The position numbers and the translations under genes were made by a program. Shown one piece after another: positions 1 through 13,200 of a DNA stretch of 64,000 nt. The stretch is from Taeniopygia guttata (Eukaryota > Chordata > Aves > Passeriformes > Estrildidae), in the NCBI RefSeq assembly GCF_048771995.1, contig NC_133037.1, forward strand, positions 1,369,001 through 1,433,000, written 5' to 3'. Positions within the stretch are counted from its first letter, which is position 1. Every line of letters starts with the position of its first letter. The notes under the pieces are model-generated. The model saw only the letters and a program-made list of their open reading frames with translations, was not told the origin of the DNA and did not search any database.

Positions 1-191
1 TCTCAGAGAGGGGCACGAGTTGTGAGTGAGTTATATATGGGAGTTAGAAAAAGTAGATTTGTAGTTTTAGTATCTCCTTTAATGTATATTAATGTATTAT
101 AGTGTAGTTATAACAAAGAAATCATTCAGCCTTCTGAGCTGGAGTCAGACATCATCAATTCTCCCCACCAGGTTCACCTGATTTACAATAA
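1..191 (+). mobile_element. Solo LTR fragment, songbird endogenous retrovirus (cut by window edge)
   Basis: It shares a long stretch with the LTR at 28412-28793, from the GAGAGGGGCACGAGTTG landmark to CACCTGATTT. Only its right part is in the window. No internal retroviral genes are visible. The LTR resembles the songbird TguLTR5 type as I remember it; that family name is from memory. It is a fossil, probably of passerine-era age given the close match to the other copy. Confidence 0.65.
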
Positions 192-197
192 ATCCCT

Positions 198-343
198 GAA
201 GGGTTTGGGTTGGGAGGGGCCTTAAATCTCCCCTCATTCCCAGGCTGCCATGGCAGGGCCACCTTCCACTGTCCCAGGCTGCTGCCAGCCCTGTCCAGCC
301 TGGCCTGGGACACTGCCAGGGCAGCCACAGCTCCTCTGGCCAA
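198..343 (-). mobile_element. CR1 LINE 3'-end fragment
   Basis: It reads GGGTTTGGGTTGGGAGGGGC and continues with the CCATGGCAGGG...CCTTCCACTG block typical of reversed CR1 3' ends. It abuts the LTR fragment on its left. Confidence 0.85.
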
Positions 344-2094
344 CAAAGCACCACAGAGTCAGGATGTCTCTGGGATATCCTGGTCCTCCATCACAAATAA
401 TCTCCCATAAATCTGTCTGGAACCACTGAAAGATGTGGGAAATGAAATAAAAACAGTTTTCCAAGTCACCCTCCACAACAAAAAACCCAACCAACCTTGC
501 CTTTGATTCCTGCACCCCCCCCAGTCATCCAAAGCCTTGGCAGATATGAAGCAAACTTCTCTGCATGGAGAAGCAACACTTCCAACTTCCCAGCTTTTTT
601 TAAAATATCTAAATTCTGCAGTGACAATTGTCCCCAACATCTGCTTGCACGTAGGCTGCAGTGGGCTAAAGTTTCACAATTCAGAGACAGGAGTCAGAAT
701 TTCTTCATCTTATAAAGGGCAGCAAATTCAAATGCATACAAGTTGGCAGTTTTCTAGAGCAGCTCTATAAATACTGAAAGATTCCTCATCAAGGCAGCAA
801 AATGTATTTTAGATTTAACTACATACTAATTCAGCAAGACTGAAAGTTTTTTTTTACTCAAAATGCTCAATGCTTCAATTTTGAATAAAAAAAATACAGA
901 CACAACAACAGATTGTATTTTTATCATTTTTCTCTTCCATCAAACAACTTATTTTGATTTTACACTTCTTATTTTGATTTTTATTCTTTTTGAAAAGGAG
1001 GGTAAGAGGCATCTTTTTTCTTTTTATGGTGTTTGGCTGTAAAACAGACATTGTTTAGTAGGTATTCACTATTATGCTCCACTTTCTACTTCTGGTATTC
1101 AGCATGGGCATTTTAATCTGATTTGGACATCTCAAAATTGGAAAGGAGTTTCTATTGCAAGTGATGGATGTCTCTGCAAGAAGGCTTTGGCCTCAGCACT
1201 CAGGCACTCCCCAAAGTTTTGCTTCCTGCACGAAAAACAAATCCTGCTATTTGAACTGCTACTATCAGAGGGGAAAATAAAGAAGCCATATTTAGAACTC
1301 TAGTTTAAATATTTCTTAAAGGAATCCAGGCACTTTGATAATTAATGCATCCAAGCATTTCAGCAGCATTAGAAAATCCATGTTCAGCAGGGAAAGAAGC
1401 CCAGACCTGGCTGTGCAGCTCAGGTCTATCCCATCCTTTTCACCATCACCCCAGCTCAAACCTCTGCTGAACACCCACTCCAACTCAGCTGAGAGACTCA
1501 AACAATTCAGGTATTTCACATCCAAGCTTTAAAAGCTGCTATCATCCCTTTCACCACAGCAGACCAGGAAAAGTGTGCCTGGAGAGCACCAGGACTCAAG
1601 GCTGCTCCTGATCCCACAGAAAATTCCTGGTGAGCACAGAGGGTGGCACTGAACCACCCCAAAGGGCACTACCTGCTACTCTACTCCTCCAAAACCAACA
1701 GGCAGAGAGACCTGCTTATTTGGTTTAGCTTTGTTTTTTAATTTTCAAAGTGTTTGGGAAAGTTACATATGTGACCCTCCAGCTGAAAGAATCCCTAATC
1801 TCAGCCCTGATGCCAAAGCATAAACAAGCTTGCCCTGGCTAAATAAGGGTAAATAATGTGTATGTGTGCAACAGAATTCCAGAGCCTCCAGCAGACCTGC
1901 ATGAATCACAGATTTCCTTCATATTTTTCCTTCATATGGAGTTTCCTTCATGTAACTCAAAGCAGGAGTGGGGAGGCTTCAGATAAGTGATGGCAAAGCT
2001 GGAAAGGACAAAACAGAAAACATTTCTGCCAGGGAGAAGCACACTGACTTCATCAGTGCTGAGCACAGGGATAACTCAAGAACATCCATCACAA

Positions 2095-2318
2095 TGTGGG
2101 TATTGGGAAGGAATTGTTGCCTGGGAGGGTGGGCAGGCCCTGGCACAGGTGCCCAGAGCAGCTGTGGCTGCCCCTGGACCCCTGGCAGTGCCCAAAGCCA
2201 GGCTGGACAGGGCTGGGAGCACCTGGGACAGTGGGAGGTGTCCCTGCATGGCAGGGGTGGCACTGGATGAAATACAAGGTCCCTTCCACCCTGAGCCATT
2301 CCATGATCCATAGTAAAT
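2095..2318 (+). mobile_element. CR1 LINE 3'-end fragment
   Basis: It contains GGGCAGGCCCTGGCACAGG, CAGTGGGAGGTGTCCCTGC and a final CCATTCCATGATCC, the CR1 3' end in the sense direction. It is truncated at its 5' side. Confidence 0.88.
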
Positions 2319-4477
2319 AATTTTTATACCCATATGATTGTAAATTAAAGCTGTCTGGGGAGCTCCTCCTGCTGCAGCCCCAGCTGAGCCCCCAGGCTGG
2401 CCCCAACACCTGCAGAGGCAGCAGCCCCAGGAGCACAGCGTGGATTAGGATCAAAAGAACAAACAGAATTTGAACTACTCCTCTCTTCTGCTTCGCCATG
2501 AGGGTATTTTAAGTCTAAGATATGGGTTCATTCCTTGAACATCTTGCCAAAAAAAGAGTGTTGCCCAGCAACTACTAAAACAATGTTCTGGAAGGAGGAA
2601 GCTGCTGGACAAATTAACCCAGTGAGTGCCCTTTTTGCCAGAGTTTCCAGCAGCTATTGCAGAGCTGCTGGGAGGCTGGCAGGCAGCTCTGCATCCCAAA
2701 TAAAGAGCTGTAAGGAATTTCCCGAGAAGCCTGTCAGACAGACTGTTTTGCTGTAGTAGCAGTGTCTTGCATTAAACAAACACGTTTGGCTTCGTGCAGG
2801 GCTGCGCTCCAGCACAAATGAACACAAATAAACCTCTGCAAAGGCCCAGTGCAGCTGCCAGAGAGCACAGAACAGCAGCTCCAGCCCCAGGGCAGCAGCC
2901 CCAAGCTCTGCTGCAGCTCCAGCACCACGGCAGGGCTGTCTTTCCCTGGAGGAATCAGCATCTCTCTGTGTGTTTCAGCAGGAATAACTTCCAGTGAAAC
3001 ACAGCTGAGGGTCAGCTCCAGCTCCCACTTCCCACATCAATCCAGGCACGTTAAAAGGAAATGCATTTACAGCCACTCTTCAGCTGGAGACTCACTCAAA
3101 AATGGCAATTAGGGCTTAATAAAAACATTAAATGTCTTCTCTGTTTAAAGAACTGCAGATAACTAAGGGAATGTCACACTCTTTTTTTGGAGATTCATAC
3201 AAGTAGGATTTCTTCCAGGAATCTCATCTGTACACAGTACATTTACAACACTTAAGTAAAAAAAACCTCTTTTGCATATTAACATTATTAAAAAGAAACA
3301 CCCTAATGAATGCACTCTTCAGTTTTCACATTTTGAAAAGCAGTTTTAGAGGACTTTTGAATTGTTTGGAGCTGGAGGCACCAAGGGCCAGAGAAATGCT
3401 GTACTTGAAAAAAAACCTCAAACACACCCAAACCACTGTATTGAAAGTGGACACAGAAAGCCAGAATAAAAAAATCCACTGAAATCTCAGACCATAACTG
3501 CCATACAACCTCAAACCACTGACCTCAGGTGCTGAATAATTCTGCTTGGGATGGAAAATAGTAAGGAAAAGATCAGCCTTCACACCTTCCAGTGATCAAA
3601 TGAACATTGTAATGACCTAGAGGCACCACAGCATTTAACATGTGAAATAAATGCAGGTAAACACTCACAGGACTGAGTGTGCTGCACTACCTTCCTCTGG
3701 AGCTCTTTCCAACTCCAGCACTTCACTTTTCTCCATCTCAAATGCTTCTGACCTGGGCCTGGAACCTCCAAAAATGTCTGAGGGACATTTGGAGTTCCGA
3801 CAGGTCACCAGTGTTTAGTGACAATATACTCACATTTGAGCACTGCTGCCAAATCCCTCTCTGCAGGCACGGGGATGGTGCACACACCCCCCACTCTGTG
3901 CACAGCAGCTCTGCTCCATTTCAAGGGTCTGAAGCAGAAAGAAAATCCCCAACCCTCTAGAGCAGGGTCTTGCTGCTGCCACCAGATGCGAGGGATTACA
4001 TGTAGCCTTGGCAACATGGCTTTTTACAACCTGAAGCACCTGTGGTTAGGGGAAAAAGCAGGGTGGATTCATTCTGCCACTGGATAGACAGGCTTGAGTT
4101 TCACACTGAATTTTCTTGGAGTCATCTGTGCATATCTAAGTAGTCAATCTTGCTTCTAGAGAGCTCTCCTCACGTTGATTAAGCATGAAATTTGTATTTA
4201 CAACAGTTTTACACCTGCCCACGGAAGACAGATCTGCTCTAAGAAGCTCAGAATGACACATCTCCAAAAAATGGTACCAAAAAAGATCCCCAAGCCTGGC
4301 CACGGGTGACAGGCTCAGTGTCCCTCGCAGGAGGGGACTGTCCTGCACCTGGACACCATGGAGCACAGGGACATAACCCAGGTCACACAACCACAGAAGT
4401 GTTTTCCCAGTCCTCTGGAAGAGTAGAATCCAAGTCACTTCCATTCGATTCATTTCCTTCTTGCTCCAGGAAGATTT

Positions 4478-4576
4478 TTGAACGTGGGCTGGAAGGGACC
4501 CCAAAACTCATCCCATGTTCCCCCCCATGGCAGGGACACCTTCCCCTACCCCAGGCTGCTCCAAGCCCCACCTAAC
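4478..4576 (-). mobile_element. CR1 LINE 3'-end fragment
   Basis: Contains GGGCTGGAAGGGACCCC then CCATGGCAGGGACACCTTCC, CR1 tail in reverse orientation. Confidence 0.8.
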
Positions 4577-5950
4577 TGCTGCATAAAAATGGAGTATTTT
4601 CCATTCCTGGTGAAGATGAGGTGATAAACTCCACTATTACTTCTTCTGAATATATTTATCACAGAAAGCATTTTATCTCAGACTACACTTACAAAGTATG
4701 TGTATAAATAAGAGAAAAGCCTGCTAAAATTTTATTACTTTTGTTGCCATTTACCATTAAGCATAAACCTCCCCATGAAAGCTTCACTGAAGTAACTACA
4801 AAGGTTGGAAAAGGTTCACACCATTCTTTCTCCCTGTATAAATTATAAGTAATATGAGAACATTTACAATGTCTAACCACGGTGTTTTATGTCAGACAAA
4901 TGTCTCTCTGTACTTGCAGTTCCTAAACTGTGCTAGCAAGAATTGCCTTTTTCTCATTCTTTCCTCTCTCTCTGTCTCTCCCTCCTCCTCCTTCTGCACC
5001 CAGCAGTCTCAGTCAAACCTGCCTTTATTCTTCCACACGATTTTAACATCAAGAATGCCTCAAAAGCCGAGGCTCTGCTCCACAGAACAACATTGTTCTT
5101 TCTTGGAGAGCTTACCACTGAATGCTGAAACTTCCCCAGGTTGCCTCTTTAATGTTTCAATTATCAGCTCTTCAGTTTTCCAGGAAAAAGGGAGAAAAAC
5201 CAACAAGAGCTCACAGACTTCAGCAATGTTTTAAAAGCAGAGTTTCATTATATGTGACATCATGTCATGGCAAAAAAAAAAAACAAAAAAACCCAAACCA
5301 CCCAAATAACAGCAAGCAAAACTAGCAGCACACACTGTACATGATTTTCAAGGGCAATCACCCGCAGTTCTGGCCAAACCTGAATAAAATTGTGGTGATT
5401 CTGAGGCCCTGATAAAGGCAAAGCATAACCAAGGAAAAAAGATTCATCCAAAGAAACAAAACATGCAGTTGCTGCTACACCCGAAACAATAAAATCCAGA
5501 CCAAAATTGTAAAACTGTAGAATATTTGGCTGAGTTATTCTCTGGGTAAAAGGTGCAACCCAGGGGTGAAAAAAGAATTCAAAGTCTTTGCAAACAAAAT
5601 CCCAGCAAGTGCTTCTCTTCCTGCCTGAGGCCTTTCTTGCAGAAGTCAGTCCTGGCCAAACTGAAAAGCAGAGCACTAATTCCTTATCACTGAGCATAAG
5701 TTTCCTGGCAGAATGAAAGCAAAGCCCAAGGTAGCTCATATCAAATTAGGTCAGACAACAATAGCTGTAGCAAACACTTGATCCTTTTTATTTTCCTCTT
5801 CCCTAAGGTTTAGTACTGGGTAATTAGAAAGAATGCGTGATAGAATGGAGAAAAAGAAATTAAATTCCCAGGGATTTGTGAACATTTGGGCAGATCTGAA
5901 AGGTGAACAACTGACAACCTCAACCCCATCCCCTCACGAAGCTTTCTTCA

Positions 5951-6370
5951 TGCCTGGCTTTGGCTGGGACAGAGTTAGTTTTCCTTGCAGTAGCTGGTAG
6001 AGCTAGATTTTGGATTTGTGCTGGAAGCTGTTGCTAACACAGGGATGTTTCAGTTACTGCTGAGCAGATCTCTGCTCCTCACCTCCCCTGCCAGGGCTGG
6101 GGATGCAAGAGGAGCTGGGGGGCACAGCCAAGCCCAGGGATGTCCCAGACCATGGGGCACCACCAGGATACAGAGCTGGGAGTGCCTGTAGAGGTGGCAT
6201 TTGTCTTGGCCCAACACCTGCCTGCCCATGGGGAATGGGGAATCAATTCATTCTGCTTTGCTGCTGTGTGAAGCTTTCCTTTATCTACTGAACTGCTCTA
6301 CCTGAACACTCTTCCCCTCCCAATTCTCTCCCCCATCCCACTGGAGGGGCTGACTCCACCACAGTCCCAC
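5951..6370 (+). mobile_element. Solo LTR remnant, bird ERVL-type endogenous retrovirus
   Basis: It shows landmarks of a common bird LTR: an opening like GGCTGGGACAGAGTTA, GGGATGTTTCAGTTACTGCTGAGCA in parts, and a closing like TTCTCTCCCCCATCCCACT. It lies in the ITPR1 intron. It looks internally shortened relative to the family as I remember it, and no coding part remains. It is a broken, fairly old fossil. Confidence 0.65.
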
Positions 6371-6536
6371 AGACATTCAACACACACATTTTTTCCTCAT
6401 GAGTTGTCGTTCATGGAAGAAGATGACACTAAAATACGCTACAGAAAGCACGGAGGTCAGAAATTGTGACACATCACTGCACAAAACAAAGAACCCTTCC
6501 TAAGCAGAAGGGTGAGGAGCTCTCTGACCAACTTAC

Positions 6537-6607
6537 CTCTGAATTTTTTGGGTGGGTTGTTAAGATCACCTGCTTCTGGCTGCACAACACACCGATCATC
6601 CACAAGG
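6537..6607 (-). CDS. ITPR1: ITPR1 second coding exon
   Basis: This 71-nt exon follows a CAG acceptor (6610-6608, minus strand) and ends before a GTAAGT donor starting at 6536. It completes the split glycine codon and encodes [20 protein letters not shown] then KFR, a near-invariant stretch of the IP3 receptor N-terminal domain. It ends with one base of the next codon, expected to be the Asp of DCLFK. Confidence 0.95.
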
Positions 6608-9600
6608 CTGCAAAGAAATGAGCAGTGAAGTGAGATTCCAACCCCTGCAGCCCCTTCCAGCCTCGCCAACAAACCCAAAGTCGTTCACTTGCAATATTTC
6701 ATCCGAGTGGCCACTTCAGCAGAAGACATTCCCCAAATGCCAACTGATGCCAGATCTCTCCAAGAAGCATGCAGCTAATTGTTACTGTTGCCCAGAGCTA
6801 TGCTCCTGGTAGGTGGGACAATAAATCAGTCATTGCTCCTGTGTTCTGCATCATCCTTACGTGCCCTGCTCGAGGTGCAGACAGAACAGCCCATATTCTA
6901 GGGAGGTGACAGACAGCCTCAGGACAGCTCCTGCCTCTTGGACAGATTTGAGTCACGCTGCAAATGTGTTTGTATGAATAGAGAACAGGAAAATATGACA
7001 GCTCTGCAAACTGGACACTGACCCTGTGACCCCTCAAGTATTAAGAAATGGCAGGAACAGTCACTGCCACAATAAAAATTGACTCCTGAGAGAAAGGAAG
7101 GCACAAATGTACCCTCCTGCTCAGCAGCCAAACACCAGGTGAGCTGAGGGATTGAGCCAACCTCCTCCTGTTCTGCCAGGAAGAGAGGGAGCTGGACAAG
7201 CAAACCCAAGATTCCAAGAGGGAATGCCAGGACAGAGCTGTCTGTCCCTGCACAAACCCACAGGGTCAGCTGAAATCCCACAGAATAAAGGGAATAGTTA
7301 GGAAGCTCCTGTTCCCACTGCTCTGCCTGAGCAGCTTTGGATCAAGGTGGAATGGGGCTTTTCCAAACTGGAAAATTGCACCTGTACCCAAACACTTTGG
7401 GGTTTGATTTGATCCTAAATGACTCAATTTGGCCCCTTACAACCAATCTGTCAAAGAGGCTTTCTACACAAACGTAGAAAGTAAAACTCCAAGGTCAAAG
7501 GTTTGAGAGGTCCATTCTCATGCAGAATCAACTTGAGGAAGACTGAGACCTAGAATATGAGAGTTGTTCCTTGCAGAGGCTGCTCACATGCAGGGAGCAT
7601 CTTGAGACAACAATCAGAGAAAATAAGGAAGTGCATGAAAATTAAGAGGTCAGAGAAACTAAGAGGGCTCAACAGTTTTATGCATCTAAAATTTGCATAT
7701 GCAAACATTCAGTGTGAATTGCTTTTTCCCCATGGATTTTCTCCCTACTCAGTACTATATATATATATATGGGTGCTCCAACATGAATGGTATTAACATT
7801 TGAGCTGAAGCACCTGCTTTTGGTGAACAAAGGGCCAAAAACAGCAAGGAAATAGGTTACTCTGATCATCCCATACAGATATCTCAGTGCAACATATCCC
7901 TCTCATCTGAGATTAAGTTGAAAGTAAAGAGGAACTTCCCAAACTAGTAATAGGAAAATTTTACAGGGTGAGAAACACAAAAGAGGATATATTGTACACC
8001 AGTAATCATCATGATGACAGCACTGAGTTTGGGAAACAGCAAGAGTAAAGTTTTCATTAAGCAACATGCTATAGGAATATTCAATAGGAAGACTCTTCAG
8101 AGATTTAGGACAGCATTAGAATGTAGAGTGGTATCTGCTCCTCAACCTTCAGGAACCACATAACAAGTCATTACACATCATTATGACATCAGACTGTCAA
8201 AACTCCACATGGGCTGGAGGACAATTACACCAAATCTTTCCTTTGCTGCTTTAATTTTCTCCAGGACAAAGACTAAATTAAATATGGGACAAAACTAATT
8301 TGATTACCAAGGCTTATTAAGATGATAATGCATTTCATGTTTCACATAGCAATTAGGATTTCTGGCTCAAATTAGGCTCAGAGATACGTGGCCATTATAT
8401 AATGCAGTTACCTTAAAACAGCACTAGCCAAATCAAGGAGGAGGCTTGAACACTGAGGGGTCTTTAGGCCTGCCACGAGAACATCTCATCAAGCCTAGGA
8501 AATACACGTGTTTGGGGCCTGTCATGTCCACAAGGACCACCCATGGTGAAAAACATCAGCAATGCCATCAGAAGCCACAGCCACTGCCAACTGTTCATCA
8601 TGCACCACATGGCAGAACAACTTTCTACTTGGGCTGGAGTTATTTACTGCCAAACTCGCTCCAGGACTGGGAGGAGAAACGATAGGCAGATGGAGAGGAT
8701 AATTCACGTTGCCAGTGTTCAGCAGATAGTATTTGGCCCGTTCCACAGCTGATCCAGGGCTGCAGAGTGCACGTGGCATATTTGACGAGGACCTGGGAAA
8801 TTTGTCAAATACATTTGCCAAATACTATTCGACCAACCCTACTTACTACATCCCCTGCTTTTATCATACCTTCTCTCCTTTCTGGCAGCATCCCATATTT
8901 TCTTCTCTTTCCTATAATAGATCATGGTGCATCTTCAGTGTCTGCTTCCTTCTCTGCCCCCTGATTTTCCAGAATCCTAATAGCTAGAGGACTAAACCTA
9001 CAAGTTAGTTTGGAGTCACTCAGGTGAGATTCCAGCCCATCCTTTCCTGCCGAGGCACTTACCAGGATGCTGTTTCTGTACCCTGCTTGGGAGCTCCATT
9101 TATTAGAGGCAATCTGGACTGTAGGCATAAAAAAATGTGCTGTGACTGTACCCACCCTGAGGCCCCTAGGGCTACTGAAATGAGAAAGAGCAGTCTGTGT
9201 GTGTGCCCCTCGCTGGGCACAGCCCCATGTGCCACACGCTGCTCCCACCCATGGGAACAGGGGCCAGAGGTGCTCCTGGAGCTTCTCACCCTGCAAGGGC
9301 TCCTCCCCAAGCAGCACCCAGCTCCTGATGCTTGCAGATCCTCCTCTACAAACATTCCCTCACCCTCCTCAGAGCTGTGTTCCAATCCCACGGCCCTGCT
9401 CTGCCAGCTGCTGCTTTTTCCATGTGAAAAGCTTTTTTTTTTGGTTAATGGAGTAGCATTCACTTCCCCCTGCTCCAGAGCACCTGCCCGTGTCCCGGTG
9501 GAAGGCAGCACAAAGGGGCTCTGTGGAAGCACAGGGGGCAGCAGCTGGCACAACACAGCTCCCACTGCAGCTCAGAGTCTGGCAAAGCACAAGGGTCAAA

Positions 9601-10276
9601 ACATCTTCTCCTTTGATAGGAGAAAAACAATTTTGTTTGCAGGAGAAACCTCAAATTAAACCTCAATTTTAAGGCCAAACTAGCTGTAGTGGTGAGTTAC
9701 TGATATTTAAACCACTTGGCTCAGGGATTGGATTTATTTTTTTGTTAGATATATATGTTTTTTACACTGCTTCCATTGCCTATGCTACATCCTTTGTGCA
9801 GTCAGCAGAGTGCACTGGGGTCTGTCCATCCCTGACTGGGGAAGGGGCAGGAGGGACAGGACGGGACACACGGACGGACACGGGACAGACAACAACATGA
9901 AAATCATTGGATTGCATTCATTCCCTTCTAGCCCTCCACCTGACAAGGTTCTTCCTCCCCACCAAGGACATAAAACCGCACCACAGCCACGGATATACTC
10001 TCCATCATCCCAAAATCTACCCTGCCATATTCACTTTAGGCCATTTTTAAATTCAGGGCCAGATCTACCCATAAAACTCCCTTGCTTTAGCCAGTATTCC
10101 CTGGGATCAGGCTCAGGAGAGCTAGCTGAGCTCTGCTAGTCCTTCTTACGGTGTTTTTTAATACAAGAGAACGGCTGTTCTTACCCCAAAGTGCTAATAA
10201 ATCCATTTGTTGAGCCCTCTGCATAGAGAGAACAAATATCTCCAATATGAAGGAAGCTCGACATCTTGTCAGTCAT
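6537..10276 (-). CDS. ITPR1: Inositol 1,4,5-trisphosphate receptor type 1, N-terminal coding part (partial)
   Basis: ITPR1 is the IP3-gated calcium release channel of the endoplasmic reticulum. Two coding exons are in the window: 10276-10185 (start codon onward) and 6607-6537. They join in phase to give 54 residues and the first base of codon 55. The peptide begins [20 protein letters not shown] and continues to [20 protein letters not shown], then KFR. This is the start of the suppressor/beta-trefoil domain that precedes the IP3-binding core. TNGF and QPEAGDLNN fit type 1 rather than type 2 or 3, and the head-to-head SUMF1 neighbour agrees. The next exon, expected to encode DCLFKLCPMNRYS, was not found and should lie left of base 1. 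Residue 2 is Thr where the mammalian protein, as I remember it, has Ser. Confidence 0.96.
6608..10184 (-). other. ITPR1 intron between coding exons 1 and 2
   Basis: 3.6 kb with GT-AG ends in ITPR1 orientation. It holds a short TA run (7753-7770) and otherwise no recognisable repeat or exon. Confidence 0.85.
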
Positions 10277-10292
10277 CTCTGGCTTATTGCCC
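10185..10292 (-). CDS. ITPR1: ITPR1 first coding exon with 16 nt of 5'UTR
   Basis: A pyrimidine-rich tract and CAG acceptor on the minus strand end at 10293. The exon then has 16 bases of 5'UTR, the ATG at 10276-10274, and 30 full codons plus two bases. It ends at 10185 before a GTAAG donor (10184-10180). A second in-frame ATG is codon 5 (MTDKM), as in other ITPR1 proteins. The first ATG is taken as the start because its codons align with the family N-terminus. Confidence 0.95.
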
Positions 10293-13200
10293 CTGGAAGA
10301 AAGAATAAAGAATAAAGCACAACATTAATCAGGCAGAATTCCTCGGTGCAGCTACCAGAGGTTACAGCAACAGCCTTTGATTGCTGGTTTGTTTGAAAAA
10401 CCGAGCAAGTTCTCACAGTGGAGCTTCAGGTATCAAAGGAAACCCAGCATGCCAGAGTGCCTGCTTGGAAAAATAAACCAGGGAAAAACAAGCAGCTACT
10501 GGCATCCCATTCCACGTGGGACTGTTTCACAGGCAGGCATTCATCCCAGAGGATGCTGGATTTCACTGCAGCTGCACCAACCACTCCATCCCACCTGCCA
10601 GAGGGAGAGGGCACTGCTTCAGTTAAAGCCAGATTTGGATCTAAATCTCAATCACCTTTCTTTGCCACAAAAAAGGAAGGTTTAAGCGTCCTTTAAAGGT
10701 TCTCCTTTGTGCTGGAATGGTGCTCCTGAGAAAATCAAAATATTGACTCAATTCACGGCAACATTTTTTGACAAAATTTTGATATGACACCAGCAACTTC
10801 CTGCTTAGACCTGCAGTCCCAAAACTAGAATTAGGCGAAGACCCACTCAGCAAAAACAACAGATTTTGCATGTTAAAACAAAGATTAGTATTTTTCCCAA
10901 GTCAAATGCTTTATCAGGAAACCAAATCCCTGTGGAATCAGTAATACTTCAATCCTGGGTTTAAAATACGTGGCTTAAATGTAGCACTGAGGAGACACTG
11001 AGTGTTGCCAACTTCAGCTGTATTAAGAACTTGATTTTATCTAAAGCCCCAAGTCCAAATGACACAGGGTCCACCTGTCATTTCAATAATATATAAAAAA
11101 ATTGAATTTCAATCTGTCACAGTAACACAAGCGGATAAAAACCCAACAGAACAGATTTTCAAAGACATCTTTCCCAAGCCCTTTTACTGGTTTCCTGGGG
11201 ATCCTCCCAAGCCCTGCTTTTTGATCACCGAGTTCAAAAGGCTCAAGCAGCTCCTGTGCTTGAGGTTTCAAACAGCAGGAGCACCAAGGCTCTTCCAAGC
11301 TGCTCCTCCTGGCAGCCAGCACTGCCCAGGGCCACGCTCCCACAGCTGAGGGAAAAAGAACTCAGAACACCTCTTCCCTCTCTCTCCATCACACCCAAAG
11401 AGGTTCTCAATGGTCTTGGAGCAGAAGAAGTGAGCAGCAGGAAATTCTGCTTATTCTAGAGCACAGCCCTGCCTGCAGAGGGATAAATATCCCCTTTCCC
11501 TGGACGTGATCTTATTTACCAAAAGCATAAAGATCAGGTTAGGCAAGCCTGGAGCTCAGCAAGGACAAATTCATGGAGTTCTAAAAGGTGATGTTAGCAG
11601 CTTTGAAAGGACAATAAAAACCTAAAGTTACACTTTTCTTCTAAAAAGCTCCAACCAGCTCTCCCCCCTGACTCCCAAAGGACCTGTGCTGCTGGGGATA
11701 GCAGTAAAAACTTTCATCATTATTAAATCAAAGCACACCACAGACATTCTATCCCCACAAATCTGTGTCATGGGTACAATGAAAAGCAAATCCAGGAAAA
11801 CCAAGAGGTAACAGGCCAGGATGATATGCAGGTAAAGAGGTCCCAGCTGCTCTGGAATCAAATCCGGGTGCACACAAAACCAAACCCTCAGGCTCCAGGC
11901 TGCTTGTTAAATTCCAAGTCCTTCTGCCACTGCATGTTACACAGTCTTTCTTGGTAAGTGGACAGAAAAACTGCTACCTATTTTAAGATATATGCCAAGA
12001 AACATACAGAAATATGCAGAGTGACTGGATAAGCAGCACTGGAAACACAACTTTCCCCATTTCCTGACTTGGATGTTAAACGACCAACTTCAGACTAAAA
12101 ACCTTTTCATCCCTCAAAATTAAGCTCAGCCCTGAATTAGGACAGCCCAAAGCAAAAGCTGTCTCAGCCAACAAAAACCACAGACGTGCCCAAATTAACC
12201 CTTTCTACCTGGCATTAAGGTTTCCTCTCCAGGCTGTGGGGGGGATTACTTTTTCCTCACAAGAGGCAGATGTTCACCACAGCTGTTCCCAAGGGATGTG
12301 AAGGTGAAAAGTATTGACTTCCATCAGAGATTTTTTCTTGTCAAAAAACAAAAAAATCTCAGACCATCGCCCAAAACCAGGCTCAGGGATGGACATGCAA
12401 ATTCCTGCATCACTTTCCAAGATGCAGCCTCAATTTTCTCACATTTTCTTCACCGAGGAAGACCCCACCGTGCCATGAAATAACTCTTAAGCAGTGAATT
12501 GAACAGCTGGGCCCTTCACCAGATCATCCTTAGAGCTCCTGGATGAGCTTGCAAAGGTCTCCCTGGTTTGGGGTGCAGCCTGGAACCCCAGCCTGTGCTG
12601 CTCCCCCAGGAGAGCTGTGCTCTTTGCAATTCCAGTTTGGCTGGAGTTAGGCTTTACAAAGGGCTGATGTGGCTACAATGACCTTGTTTCCTAAGGCTTA
12701 ATCACCATGTAAATCCTCACTGCCCCTTCTCTTGGATTGCTGAACACTGCTCTAACACCCATCAGTGGGATGGCATCTCCAACACGCCAGAAGATGCTCC
12801 ACCACCTCGGGAAGCAGGGAGCCAATTCACCAATAAATACTGATTTATCCTCAGGCTCCCCCATAGTCAAACTGAACACTGGCTATCTCTATTTTTTAAT
12901 AGCCAAAACCAGTCCCACTGACACCTCTCCCTCCAAACACTGCTGCTCAGCCTGGCCAGGGCTCAGGACCACGCTGGACTGGCAGATGGAGAAGGGACTC
13001 GGTGACCCCACAGGCCTCCCCTGCAGGAGGGAGCAGAGTCATTGCTCCACTGAGCGACCTTCAAAGCTTTTTAGTCTCCTCACAAGGCACTAACAAAACC
13101 ACTCCAGTTACTGGCATCACACACTGAATGATCAGCCACCTCAAATGAAGGATTTTCCTACCTCTGACAACTGGGAAATTAATGTGAAGCAAAAAAGTGG

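Larger units (their letters stand above)
344..5950. other. ITPR1 intron (left part)
   Basis: AT-rich intron 3' of the second coding exon. Beyond the CR1 copies near 2.2 and 4.5 kb and a few A/T runs (e.g. 5271-5290), nothing supportable was seen. No further IP3-receptor exon was recognised on the minus strand. Confidence 0.7.

Noticed and set aside
6537-10276. ITPR2 or ITPR3 instead of ITPR1
   Set aside because: ITPR2 starts MTEKMSSFLYIGDIVSLYAE and ITPR3 has [17 protein letters not shown]; the window has [14 protein letters not shown] and QPEAGDLNN, as in ITPR1, and SUMF1 is its expected neighbour.
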